Under the pieces are notes generated by a model. That model was not told where the DNA came from. It did not search any database and saw only the letters and a program-made list of their open reading frames with translations. A DNA stretch of 64,000 bases. Source: Bacillus norwichensis. Lineage in GTDB: Bacteria > Bacillota > Bacilli > Bacillales > Bacillaceae_C. A program made the translations under genes and the position numbers. The stretch covers positions 1 through 64,000 of the forward strand of contig NZ_JACSPV010000002.1 of the NCBI RefSeq assembly GCF_014836955.1, given 5' to 3'. This document shows, piece after piece, positions 1-7,996 of this stretch (positions are counted from its first letter, which is position 1; each line of letters begins with the position of its first letter).

Positions 1-140
1 TCAACTTGAGCAGTGGTTCTCTGGCCTTCCCAACTACATCAAGGCTTATTTGCCAATTTCTCTCTGCGAAAGTTGAGTAAATATCTATAAATTATCTACA
101 AAACAAAAAATCCGAAAGCGATGCTCTCAGATAATGGAGA

Positions 141-1301
141 TTATTCTAGTGAAAAAATAGAAGTTACAATGGCACCGCCATCTACACTATTGGACAGCTT
201 TAAGGCACCACCATGTTTTTTGGTTAGTATTTCAGAGATGGTTAAACCTAAGCCAAAATGACTTTCTTTATTGTGGGAATAATAGGGATCAGTAGCGATT
301 TCCAATTCTTTTTTCGAAAAGCCTTTGCCATCATCTTTTACAAAAATACATAGGAATTTTTCATCTGCCTGCATGGTAATTTCTATTTCTGTTGCAGCAA
401 AGCGGGACGCATTACTTAACAGGTTTTGCATCACCTCATCAACTACTTGGATGTCGTAATTTGCTTTCAATTCAGAAGGGTAATCTGTTTGCAGGGAGAG
501 CTTTTTCTCAGATAAAGTTTTTCCAAATTCGTGAAGGTGCGCCTCTATGTGAGAAAGTGACTGCTGTGTTTTTTCCAATGGTATCTCGTCAATCTTTTGA
601 ATTTCTTGCATGGTTTGAGAAAAATCAACCAGCCGATTCACGCTGTTTTTGATTTTAGTTACCGACTTATCAAAAAAAGGCCCTGTCAGACGATCTTGAT
701 GATAAAGTTCTTCCAGTAATTCGATATTATTTTGGATGATTGCTAAAGGAGTGCGTAAATCATGGGAAAAAGCGGCATTGATTTTTCTCTGTTCTTGGTG
801 AAGTTTTGATAACTCCATTTCTTTTGATCTTGAATTTTGTCTGAGACTGTCTAGTCCTTGAACGGTACCTTCAAATTCATCATACGTATTGAAATAAAGC
901 GGCTGATTGTAATTTCTTTTTTTTATTTGCTGAATGCTGTGTTCAATGATTTCTAAAGGCTGTACAATTCTATGTTTATAAAAGAGTTTTGTAATCAAAA
1001 AGACAGCTAACAAACCATAGATTATCGGGCTGAAAATTTTGATGAATTCTAGTATTCTAATGGAAGATTCGACATTTTTAGGAATAATAGAAGGAACTTG
1101 CCATGAGAAAATATCAAAGTAGTGTTCTAGTGGCTGATTATCATCTAAAATAAGTCGTTCCCACCCAACACAAATAGAATAGGTTAGACCTGTCGCAATA
1201 ACCGTAATGATAATCCCAATAAACAAGTACAAAAACAAGGTTCGATTAAGGTTCCGATTTTTGCTAAAAAGACGTGTGATAATCTCATCTAACCAATCCA
1301 C
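141..1301 (-). CDS. Sensor histidine kinase (two TM, HAMP-like, HATPase)
   Basis: This 386-residue membrane kinase senses an unknown signal and would phosphorylate the response regulator encoded just upstream. Two hydrophobic segments (about residues 20-42 and 86-108) flank a short extracytoplasmic loop, followed by a HAMP-like linker. The phosphoacceptor is H180 in AFSHDLRTPL. The catalytic ATPase domain shows an N-box (QNLLSNASR) and the G-boxes DDGKGFS and GLGLTIS. Its start overlaps the end of the regulator gene by 13 bases, so the two are translationally coupled. Because the partner regulator is frameshifted, the kinase may now be orphaned. The ligand cannot be inferred from the sequence. 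Confidence 0.9.
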   Translation of the reverse strand: MDWLDEIITRLFSKNRNLNRTLFLYLFIGIIITVIATGLTYSICVGWERLILDDNQPLEHYFDIFSWQVPSIIPKNVESSIRILEFIKIFSPIIYGLLAVFLITKLFYKHRIVQPLEIIEHSIQQIKKRNYNQPLYFNTYDEFEGTVQGLDSLRQNSRSKEMELSKLHQEQRKINAAFSHDLRTPLAIIQNNIELLEELYHQDRLTGPFFDKSVTKIKNSVNRLVDFSQTMQEIQKIDEIPLEKTQQSLSHIEAHLHEFGKTLSEKKLSLQTDYPSELKANYDIQVVDEVMQNLLSNASRFAATEIEITMQADEKFLCIFVKDDGKGFSKKELEIATDPYYSHNKESHFGLGLTISEILTKKHGGALKLSNSVDGGAIVTSIFSLE

Positions 1302-1949
1302 TTATATCCTTGCCCCCAAACTGTATTGATTAACTCTCGATCAGTTACATCCCTAAATTTTTTCCGAATGCGACGAATATGTTCAGTAATAATGTTTGAA
1401 TCGCCATCTTTATCATAACCCCATAAATAATCATAAATCTCATCTTTTGAAAAAGTCGTGGAGGAATTTTTAGATAACAATTCGATTATTGAAAATTCAG
1501 TTTTGGTGAAGGGAATGGACTGATTGTTCACTGATACGTTCTTCTCGTCATAATGAATGGCTATATTCCCAAAAAAGGCGACTTTGGATGGAAACGTTTT
1601 GCGCTGTTCTCTGCGAAGATGTGCTTCAACTCGATACGAAAGCTCTTTTAGGCTGACAGGTTTAATTAAATAGTCGTCACCACCTGCTGCCAGTCCTTCA
1701 ACTTTACTGTCTTCATCAGTTTTTGCTGAAAGAAACACAATTGGCACGTTTATGTGACTACGTATTTCTTTGCAGAAGGAAAAACCATCCATTTCTGGCA
1801 TAAAAACGTCTAAGATGATTAGATCAGGCCCATATTTAAGTTTTTTTAAACCTTCACATCCATTTTCTGCGGTATAAACAAGATACCCAAGTAGCTTTCA
1901 AGGTATCCAAGAGATCTTTTTCATCGTCAATAATCAGAATTTTTTTCAT
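1289..1949 (-). pseudogene. OmpR-family response regulator, frameshifted
   Basis: A receiver domain followed by a winged-helix DNA-binding domain is readable across the whole region. The natural start is the ATG at 1949 (MKKILIIDDEKDLLDTLK), with the acidic pair DD intact. About 17 codons in, near 1900, an extra base in a run of three A shifts the frame into a stop. The receiver continues in the other frame (LVYTAENGCEGLKKLKYG, then LIILDVFMPEMDG with the phospho-acceptor Asp). The downstream open frame that begins at MPEMDG lacks that Asp and cannot be a normal regulator. This is either a genuine pseudogene or a single-base sequencing error. The C-terminal half (ending GQGYKWIG) is typical of OmpR/PhoB proteins. 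Confidence 0.85.
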
Positions 1950-2182
1950 GGCTATTCTCCCGAATATAGTAGGTTCATAAGTATTTTAACAATAACACAA
2001 AAAAGAAAGAAATTTTGATATAGTTGAATATTTACTGGTGGGGCAAAACCTGGCAGAGGGCGAGGCAATCTGATGGAAAGAACCTTGTTATTGAGACCGC
2101 TCTACACGGCCAATCTGGAGGCAGTGTTGTTTCCCTCGGAAAATTCAAGGAAGAGGCATAAATGGAAACTAAAATAAGAAAG

Positions 2183-2282
2183 ACTGGGGCTGGGACAGAA
2201 CCATTTTCTTGTTTAAAGCTATTAATTTCTATAAATCATTCGTCTTTTAGGTTGATCTTTTTAGTTATGTCCCAGCCTCAGT
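2183..2282. repeat. Inverted repeat with 15-bp arms, terminator-like or small MITE
   Basis: Arms at 2183-2197 and 2268-2282 (core GGCTGGGACA / TGTCCCAGCC) match at 14 of 15 positions across a roughly 70-bp AT-rich loop. The second arm is followed by a T-rich stretch. It lies in the gene-free stretch 1950-2494 between the response-regulator relic and the TRAP operon. Short open frames in that stretch could not be assigned. Confidence 0.55.
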
Positions 2283-2414
2283 TTATTTATTTCGAGTAAT
2301 GAAAGTATCAATTGTAATGATAAATTTTATTTAAAGGAAGCTTTTTCAATGTTTAGCTGCGAAGTACAGGAAGTACTAGTGCCGTCGAATCATAGGGGGT
2401 GCTTGAGGAGGATA

Positions 2415-2453
2415 CGCCTTGGCCCCAAGGTCACAAGGCGGCTGGTTTTTTCT
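2415..2453 (+). terminator. Rho-independent terminator-like hairpin
   Basis: The stem CGCCTTG/CAAGGCG is followed by GGCTGG and a run of T. It reads on the plus strand although the neighbouring dctM gene ends on the minus strand, so it may terminate a decayed plus-strand unit. Confidence 0.5.
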
Positions 2454-2494
2454 TGTTATAACTGAATATTGTGGGATGTTCTTCATAAATCACT

Positions 2495-3769
2495 TTATTT
2501 CATGCTCGATGGTAGCCAAAGTGTCAAGCTAGGCCAATATGTGATAATCAGTAATGCAATAAGTGAAGCGATTAAAAATGGCCAAATAGCTGTTATGAGT
2601 CGTTCGAGCTTGACTTGTCCGAGAGAAGAGGCGATATATAAGCCTGCACCAACCGGTGGCGTCAATAATCCGATTGTAAGATTGATACAAATAATGACAC
2701 CAAAATGGATAGGGTCGATTCCATAGTTCGCAATTAGTGGCGCGAAAATAGGCACAAGGATAATTAATGCAGCAATTCCGTCCATGAACATGCCGACAAT
2801 CAGCAAGAATATGTTTACAATTAACAAGAATAATAGCGGGCTTTCAGTTAAGGATACCATCCAGGTAGCGATATTTTGCGGTACTCTCTCGAAAGAAAGC
2901 ATCCAGCCAAATAAATTGGCCATTGCAATGAGCATAGTAATGGTAGCTGTAGTTACTGCTGTATTTACAAAGATAGACGGAAGGTTTTTCACTTTTAGTT
3001 CTCTGTAAAAGAAAAAGCCTACAACAAGCGCTACAACGCAAGCAATGGCTGCGGATTCTGTTGGTGTAAAGGCACCGCTTAAAATGCCGACAACGATGAT
3101 GACAGGCACCAGGAGTGCCGGGATTACTTTTATCAATGAACTGATGATTTCGGAAAAGAGAGCACGCCTTTGAGTTGGCCACTTTTGCTTTGATCCAGTA
3201 TAGCCAATCAGAATAATAAATGTAATGGCAAGCAAGACACCGGGAAATACGCCGGCCATAAACATGTCTCCGATAGAAGCCCCCGATTGGACACCATAAA
3301 TGATAAATAACATACTTGGGGGGATAATCGGTCCTAACAGTCCGGCAGATGCTGTTGTAGCAGCACTGAATTCCCTTGAGTATCCCTCTTTTTCCATTGA
3401 AGGGACCATTGTCCGGCTCATCATTGCAATTTGTGCAGTTGCCGATCCAATAATGGAAGCAAGAAGCATGTTGGCAATGACGTTGACGTATGCTAATCCC
3501 CCTCGGAAATGGCCCACCAGAGACTTAGAAAAATTGATAAGTCTTTTTGTGATGCCCCCAGAATTCATCAACTCCCCGGCCAACATGAAAAGAGGAATCG
3601 CAAGCAAACCGTAGCTCTCAAGACCAGAATAAAGCCGCTGCGGGGCAGTTGCCATAAGTTCTATATTTCCAGCGAGAAGAATATAAGCAATCGTGGTAAT
3701 ACCAAGGACAAATGCAATCGGTACCTGCAAAAGCAATAACACGATAAAAATAAGGAGCGCAATTGTCAT
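2495..3769 (-). CDS. dctM: TRAP transporter large permease DctM
   Basis: The 424-residue protein is the large transmembrane subunit of a tripartite ATP-independent periplasmic-type (TRAP) carboxylate transporter. It is hydrophobic throughout with about 12 membrane segments. It carries the family features LAGELMNSGGITKRL near residue 63 and a Gly-rich GLLGPIIPPS loop. It uses an ion gradient to import an organic acid delivered by the DctP protein. Its ATG overlaps the dctQ stop as ATGA (3766-3769), so translation is coupled. It is the last gene of a dctP-dctQ-dctM operon. The aromatic hydroxylase beyond the regulator suggests an aromatic or related carboxylate substrate; that is inference. Confidence 0.95.
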   Translation of the reverse strand: MTIALLIFIVLLLLQVPIAFVLGITTIAYILLAGNIELMATAPQRLYSGLESYGLLAIPLFMLAGELMNSGGITKRLINFSKSLVGHFRGGLAYVNVIANMLLASIIGSATAQIAMMSRTMVPSMEKEGYSREFSAATTASAGLLGPIIPPSMLFIIYGVQSGASIGDMFMAGVFPGVLLAITFIILIGYTGSKQKWPTQRRALFSEIISSLIKVIPALLVPVIIVVGILSGAFTPTESAAIACVVALVVGFFFYRELKVKNLPSIFVNTAVTTATITMLIAMANLFGWMLSFERVPQNIATWMVSLTESPLLFLLIVNIFLLIVGMFMDGIAALIILVPIFAPLIANYGIDPIHFGVIICINLTIGLLTPPVGAGLYIASSLGQVKLERLITAIWPFLIASLIALLIITYWPSLTLWLPSSMK

Positions 3770-4263
3770 GCTTCAATTCCTCCTTCCTTGCTTTTGAAAT
3801 TATTGACGAATAATTCAATGGTATGGATCATCATAAACAAAAAGCTCACCGGAATGCTGACGTAAGCGTAAATCATCGGCATCCCCATGGAACTGGAGCG
3901 CTGGATGGCGATGTTAGGGGAGGAAAGCCAAGTGAGCGCTAAATAAAAAATATACATAAGAAAAGCTGCTAGTACAGCTATCCCAATTCCAAACAAAGCC
4001 TGGCGGGGCCTGCCTTTTAATTTATCCATAAAAATGGAAACAGCAGCAGAGTCTTGCCGTTTAATACTCATACTGCCACCGATAAAGGTAAGCCAAATAA
4101 GAGAAAAAATCGCTGTTTCATCCGACCAAGTTAGTGGTGAATTGAGGACATAACGATAAAGAACGCCAGCTGATAATGAAATCAGCATGGCGGAACAAAA
4201 GGCTATAGCCAATAGTTTTTCAATCTGATAGATCAGATCGCTTAATCGGTTTAACAGTTTCAT
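3766..4263 (-). CDS. dctQ: TRAP transporter small permease DctQ
   Basis: The protein of 165 residues has four predicted membrane helices and the DctQ-type motif LIWLTFIGGSMSIKR after the second helix. It partners the large DctM subunit. The ATG at 4263 is preferred because it follows GGGGGAAT at correct spacing. An upstream in-frame extension would run into the end of dctP and has no ribosome binding site. It lies 13 bases after dctP and overlaps dctM by four bases, as in most TRAP operons. Confidence 0.92.
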   Translation of the reverse strand: MKLLNRLSDLIYQIEKLLAIAFCSAMLISLSAGVLYRYVLNSPLTWSDETAIFSLIWLTFIGGSMSIKRQDSAAVSIFMDKLKGRPRQALFGIGIAVLAAFLMYIFYLALTWLSSPNIAIQRSSSMGMPMIYAYVSIPVSFLFMMIHTIELFVNNFKSKEGGIEA

Positions 4264-4276
4264 AGCTATTCCCCCG

Positions 4277-5299
4277 TTATTTTTTTGCTTCTTCGAGGAA
4301 AGATTTAATAACCTCGGATTTGCCTTTGTATTTGTCAGTAATGGTTTTTGTAATAGAATCAAATGAAGGCGTGTCTTTTAGTTTCTGAACGTTAACACCT
4401 AATTTTTTTAACTCTTCAAGGTTTTTGTCTTCGCGGGCTATTGCTTCTTCAATTCCCCAATCTACTGCATTTTTCATGGCTTCCTGAACAATCTTTTGGT
4501 CTTCTTCCGTAAGACCGTCAAATACTTGTTTACTCATGACGATAACTGTGGGGAAGGTCATATGATTTGTTAATGTTAAGTTTTCAGCGTTTTCGTAATA
4601 TTTCTCTGTGACAAGTGCGTCCAAATCAATATCAATTCCATCGATGACACCTGTTTGCAGTGAAGTATATACTTCCGGAAGCGGCATGGCAGTAGGGCCA
4701 GCGCCTACTTCTTCCCAGAAATCTTGCATCGCTGGGCTTCCGATTATTCTTATTTTTTTGCTTTTCAAGTCAGCGGGAGACTGAACAGCTCCGTCTTTAA
4801 GAAGTACGTGGCGGTTACCTGCAAACATGAAGTCCATTCCGACAAGTCCTTGACTATCAAGCTCTTCAAGCATCTGTTTAGCTGCATCAGATTCTCTCAT
4901 TGCAGCCGCTTCTTTCAGGCTTTGAAAGGTAAACGGCATAAACCAAGCATTTAATGAATCCTGGCGTGTACTCATGTAAGCATTGGTTAAAAAACCAAAA
5001 TCTAGTGAACCTGTTTCTAATTGCTGCACCATGTCCTTCTCAAGACCTAGCTGGGAGGCAGGAAAGATTTCCACATTCATTCTGCCATCAGACAGCGCTT
5101 CCAATTCTTCACCAAACTTTTCGGCTGTTTTATGCCACACATGGGATTCCTGTGTTACGTGAGAGATTTTAAATGTTTTTGTTTCCTTTTTTGACTCATC
5201 TGTTGAAGCCTTCCCACCGCCACAAGCAGCAAGGGCCAGTAAAGCTGAGGCGATAATAGAAGTTTTTAAAAGCGCCTTCATTTTTGTAAACTTGCTCAC
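4277..5299 (-). CDS. dctP: TRAP transporter solute-binding lipoprotein DctP
   Basis: This extracytoplasmic solute receptor of the DctP family (about 340 residues) captures a carboxylate and hands it to DctQM. A lipoprotein signal with lipobox LAAC directly before GGGKAS anchors it to the outer face of the membrane. The family motif around GVIDGIDIDLDAL sits in the second half. The GTG at 5299 is preferred: the GAGGAGG at 5307-5313 lies 7 bases upstream of it but only 1 base from the ATG at 5305. It is the first gene of the operon and is preceded by a strong promoter and two candidate operators. Confidence 0.93.
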   Translation of the reverse strand: MSKFTKMKALLKTSIIASALLALAACGGGKASTDESKKETKTFKISHVTQESHVWHKTAEKFGEELEALSDGRMNVEIFPASQLGLEKDMVQQLETGSLDFGFLTNAYMSTRQDSLNAWFMPFTFQSLKEAAAMRESDAAKQMLEELDSQGLVGMDFMFAGNRHVLLKDGAVQSPADLKSKKIRIIGSPAMQDFWEEVGAGPTAMPLPEVYTSLQTGVIDGIDIDLDALVTEKYYENAENLTLTNHMTFPTVIVMSKQVFDGLTEEDQKIVQEAMKNAVDWGIEEAIAREDKNLEELKKLGVNVQKLKDTPSFDSITKTITDKYKGKSEVIKSFLEEAKK

Positions 5300-5326
5300 C
5301 TTCATTCCTCCTCGTGGTTCTTTATT

Positions 5327-5370
5327 AGTGGGTGAATATTCATATCCACTACTAGTGAACCATTTTCACT
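5327..5370. promoter_or_regulatory. Two candidate IclR operators in the TRAP leader
   Basis: Two dyads of the form AGTG-N-CACT lie side by side: 5327-5350, whose centre TGAATATTCA is perfectly palindromic, and 5354-5370 (AGTGAACCATTTTCACT). They sit between the -10 box and dctP, where a bound repressor would block transcription. AGTG half-sites recur upstream of the hydroxylase. Assignment to the neighbouring IclR protein is inference. Confidence 0.55.
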
Positions 5371-5371
5371 T

Positions 5372-5400
5372 ATTGTATAAACAAATCATATCCCTGTCAA
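5372..5400 (-). promoter_or_regulatory. Sigma-A promoter of the TRAP operon
   Basis: On the minus strand TTGACA (5395-5400) and TACAAT (5372-5377) are separated by exactly 17 bases. This is close to consensus and points toward dctP. Confidence 0.8.
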
Positions 5401-5425
5401 TTTGTTTTTTAGTAATATGGAAGAA

Positions 5426-6193
5426 TTAACGGTGATCTTCTATAAATCCGAAGGATTTTGATATTTTCAGAGCCGTCTTGATAACATATTGGCTTGTCTC
5501 ATCTCTCGGATTGTTAGGTATAAGAGGCGTATAGCCTACTACAGTTAGTGCTCCTATTAACTCACGTTTAAAATCAAAGAGAGGAACGCTAAAAGAAGAG
5601 ATATGCTCAATCAATGGTTCTGTTGAATGAGTAAATTTTTCTTCTTTTATTTTTTCTTTTTCTGCAAGGACTTCATCTCTTTCTTTTTTTGTCAGTTGAT
5701 TAAGCTCTTTTGACTCCCAATTTTGATTTTTGTTCTGTCTAAAGGTTGAAAATATCTTTCCAGATGAAGAATTCAGCGGCAAAGTAGCACCCATTTGAGC
5801 CCCGATATTGATTCCGTAATCTGCATTTCTAATACTTGCTATTACAGGACCTGTATGTGACCAAACTGCAAGTAGGCTTGTAAGTGAGGTATGGTCGCTT
5901 ATTTCTTTTAAAAAAGGATTTACGCGACTGATTACATCAAATTCATTTAATGCAGCATTTCCATATTCGATTAAACGGTTTCCGAGCATATATGTATTTT
6001 CGATTGGATCCCGATATACAATTCCTCTTTGTGTTAAAGTGTACAAATATTTGTACAGATTGCTTTTCGTTATTCCGCTTAACGATTGAATTTCAGAAAA
6101 TTTTAAAGCCTTTCCTTCTTTAAGGAAAATATCCAGGATGGAAATTCCCACATCCAGCGATTGTATTCCCTTGTTCTTTGTTTGTTTTGTCAT
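5426..6193 (-). CDS. IclR-family transcriptional regulator
   Basis: The 255-residue protein has an N-terminal winged helix-turn-helix (about residues 15-75, including LSGITKSNLYKYLYTL) and a C-terminal IclR effector-binding domain with TPLIPNNPRD near the end. IclR proteins usually repress or activate catabolic genes in response to a small organic acid. The gene lies between the TRAP operon (same strand) and the divergent aromatic hydroxylase. Candidate AGTG-type dyads occur in both control regions, so it probably regulates both units. The effector is unknown; a hydroxylated aromatic acid would fit the context. Confidence 0.9.
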   Translation of the reverse strand: MTKQTKNKGIQSLDVGISILDIFLKEGKALKFSEIQSLSGITKSNLYKYLYTLTQRGIVYRDPIENTYMLGNRLIEYGNAALNEFDVISRVNPFLKEISDHTSLTSLLAVWSHTGPVIASIRNADYGINIGAQMGATLPLNSSSGKIFSTFRQNKNQNWESKELNQLTKKERDEVLAEKEKIKEEKFTHSTEPLIEHISSFSVPLFDFKRELIGALTVVGYTPLIPNNPRDETSQYVIKTALKISKSFGFIEDHR

Positions 6194-6280
6194 GTTACTC
6201 TCCCTCTTGTTGATAATATTGAGTCCAAGTGTATCAGTATTATTCTTAAAAAAAAAGCAATTCTCTTTTTAATAAATAGA

Positions 6281-6309
6281 TTGACATTTCCTTGAGTATA
6301 CTTTAAAGT
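6281..6309 (+). promoter_or_regulatory. Promoter of the FAD hydroxylase gene
   Basis: TTGACA (6281-6286) is followed after 17 bases by TAAAGT (6304-6309), pointing to the gene at 6383. Confidence 0.55.
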
Positions 6310-6353
6310 GATTCCATAAATAGTGTACACTGTTCTTTTTTAGTGGAATACAC
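6307..6353. promoter_or_regulatory. Candidate IclR operator cluster
   Basis: AGTG half-sites recur at 6307, in the perfect palindrome AGTGTACACT (6322-6331) and in AGTGGAATACAC (6342-6353). They lie immediately downstream of the promoter and resemble the dyads in the TRAP leader. Confidence 0.45.
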
Positions 6354-6382
6354 AAAAAATCATGCAAGGAGGAGAGGTTTGA

Positions 6383-7558
6383 ATGAATAATGTAAGCGAT
6401 GTAATTATTGTAGGTGGAGGAATTGGCGGGTTAGCCGCTGCTTTGGGAGTTGTTGAATCAGGAAAAAGCGTTTCAGTGCTTGAGCAAGCACCTGAATTTG
6501 GAGAGGTAGGCGCAGGAATTCAACTTGCACCAAATGCCCTTGCAGCTTTAGACCGCTTTGGCGTTTTGGACGATATTTTTGAGGTGGCAGTTTTTCCAAA
6601 GAGGCTTGTTCTTAAAGATCTCTATACTGCAGAAGAGTTGGCAACGTTAGACTTAGGAGAGGAATTTAAAGAACGTTACGGTTATCCATATATTGTTGTA
6701 CACCGTTCAGATCTGCACAGCGTTCTATTGAAAGCATGTCAAAAGAATCCTGATCAAATCAAACTATATAATGACCAGATTATCCAAACAGCTGAAGAAA
6801 GTGAAAACGGTGTCATTGTTACTAATCAAAACGGTGAAACTTTTACTGCAAAAGGGGCAGTTGGTGCTGACGGACTTAAATCTAATATAAGAAAGCTATT
6901 TTCCAATGATGAACTAGTATGCTCAGAGTATGTAGCATATCGAGGAACAATACCGATTGAGGAAGTTTCGGACGCTAATATGGATGATGTGATTATGTGG
7001 ATTGGGCCTAACTTACATCTTGTGCAATATCCTGTACGCAGGGGAGAATTGTACAATCAGGTCGTTGTGTTTAAGTCCTATAACTATAAACCAGATTCCG
7101 ATGATTGGGGTACTCCAGAAGAAATGGATCAGCGTTTCAAAGGAGGACATCAACTTGTTGAGAAGGCGCTTTCGTTTATCGAGCGTCAGATCCGCTGGCC
7201 GATGTATGATCGTTTACCATTGGATAATTGGACAAAAGGAAGCATTACGCTTCTTGGCGATGCTGCCCATCCGATGCTTCAGTATTTGGCACAAGGGGGC
7301 TGTCAAGCATTGGAAGATGCGACTGTATTAGCGGATAATTTAAAGCAATACGATAATTATACGACTGCTTTTAAGAAATACGAGGAAGAACGAATTCCTC
7401 GCACAGCTAAAGTACAAACAAATGCAAGATTATGGGGAAGATTTTTACATGCAGAAGACCCATTAACATTAATCATGCGCGATAAACTATTTAAAGCTCA
7501 TACACCACACAGCTATGAAATTTCTGATTTTTTCTACGGATATCATAAAAGCAAGTAA
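6383..7558 (+). CDS. FAD-dependent aromatic monooxygenase (salicylate/3-hydroxybenzoate hydroxylase type)
   Basis: The 391-residue class A flavoprotein hydroxylase uses NAD(P)H and O2 to add a hydroxyl group to a phenolic acid. Visible motifs are the N-terminal dinucleotide fold GGGIGG (residues 11-16), a DG motif GADGLKSNIR (161-170) and the FAD-ribityl motif GDAAHP (292-297) followed by QGGCQALEDA. The length fits salicylate 1-hydroxylase, 3-hydroxybenzoate 6-hydroxylase and 6-hydroxynicotinate monooxygenase families; the exact substrate cannot be read. A good AAGGAGGAGAGG lies upstream of the ATG. It is a single-gene unit ended by the terminator at 7568, divergent from the IclR gene and probably controlled by it. 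Confidence 0.88.
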   Translation: MNNVSDVIIVGGGIGGLAAALGVVESGKSVSVLEQAPEFGEVGAGIQLAPNALAALDRFGVLDDIFEVAVFPKRLVLKDLYTAEELATLDLGEEFKERYGYPYIVVHRSDLHSVLLKACQKNPDQIKLYNDQIIQTAEESENGVIVTNQNGETFTAKGAVGADGLKSNIRKLFSNDELVCSEYVAYRGTIPIEEVSDANMDDVIMWIGPNLHLVQYPVRRGELYNQVVVFKSYNYKPDSDDWGTPEEMDQRFKGGHQLVEKALSFIERQIRWPMYDRLPLDNWTKGSITLLGDAAHPMLQYLAQGGCQALEDATVLADNLKQYDNYTTAFKKYEEERIPRTAKVQTNARLWGRFLHAEDPLTLIMRDKLFKAHTPHSYEISDFFYGYHKSK

Positions 7559-7567
7559 ACTATATTT

Positions 7568-7597
7568 AGCCGCACAGGGTAGTCTATGCGGCTTTTA
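7568..7597 (+). terminator. Terminator of the FAD hydroxylase gene
   Basis: The stem AGCCGCA/TGCGGCT is followed by TTTT, ten bases after the stop codon. Confidence 0.8.
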
Positions 7598-7634
7598 ATT
7601 CATTTTTTTGTAATGCTTTGATCGTTTTTGCTAT

Positions 7635-7672
7635 TGGATAAAATCTGTGGTATCCGCCGAAGGCCTAAACAT
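7635..7672 (-). repeat. Dispersed multi-hairpin repeat, copy 1 (fragment, reverse)
   Basis: The reverse complement contains a GCCTTCGGCGGATACC segment followed by ACAGATTTTATC, the core of the repeat seen complete at 32031-32180. It is a fragment in the opposite orientation, lying between the hydroxylase gene and the V4R regulator gene. Confidence 0.6.
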
Positions 7673-7744
7673 TTATCGATAACGGCGTAGAGTATAAAAA
7701 ATATTGTACAATGAAGGAAACCTGTTTTTAAAGAATGAAATAAT

Positions 7745-7758
7745 TGTAAACGTTTACG
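7745..7758. promoter_or_regulatory. cre-like site upstream of the V4R regulator
   Basis: TGTAAACGTTTACG matches the Bacillus cre consensus (TGWAANCGNTNWCA) at 13 of 14 positions and is nearly a perfect palindrome. It suggests CcpA-mediated carbon catabolite control. Confidence 0.65.
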
Positions 7759-7996
7759 TAGATTGTTAAAATCCCAAAAAGAGAGGCACAGGTGATCCCC
7801 TAGCCCTGATAATTAATAAATGCACCGTCCTTTTGAAAAATATCTTTTTTGAAAAATTATTAATTGCAGTTGTTTTCTATTAGGAATCAGCTATCGGTAT
7901 TTCTAGGAGCAAAACGTTCTTCAAAATAAAAGTAGAAGCTTTTAAGAAGTAAAACATTTCGAATGAGATTATAAAAAAGTGAAAGGGTGTTCAACT

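Noticed and set aside
1-78. Short open frames at the window start
   Set aside because: Several frames are open over only about 75 bases; none matches a protein I can name with confidence.
2080-2160. Possible gene tail ending in ALHGQSGGSVVSLGKFKEE
   Set aside because: It is protein-like but too short, without a start or recognised family.
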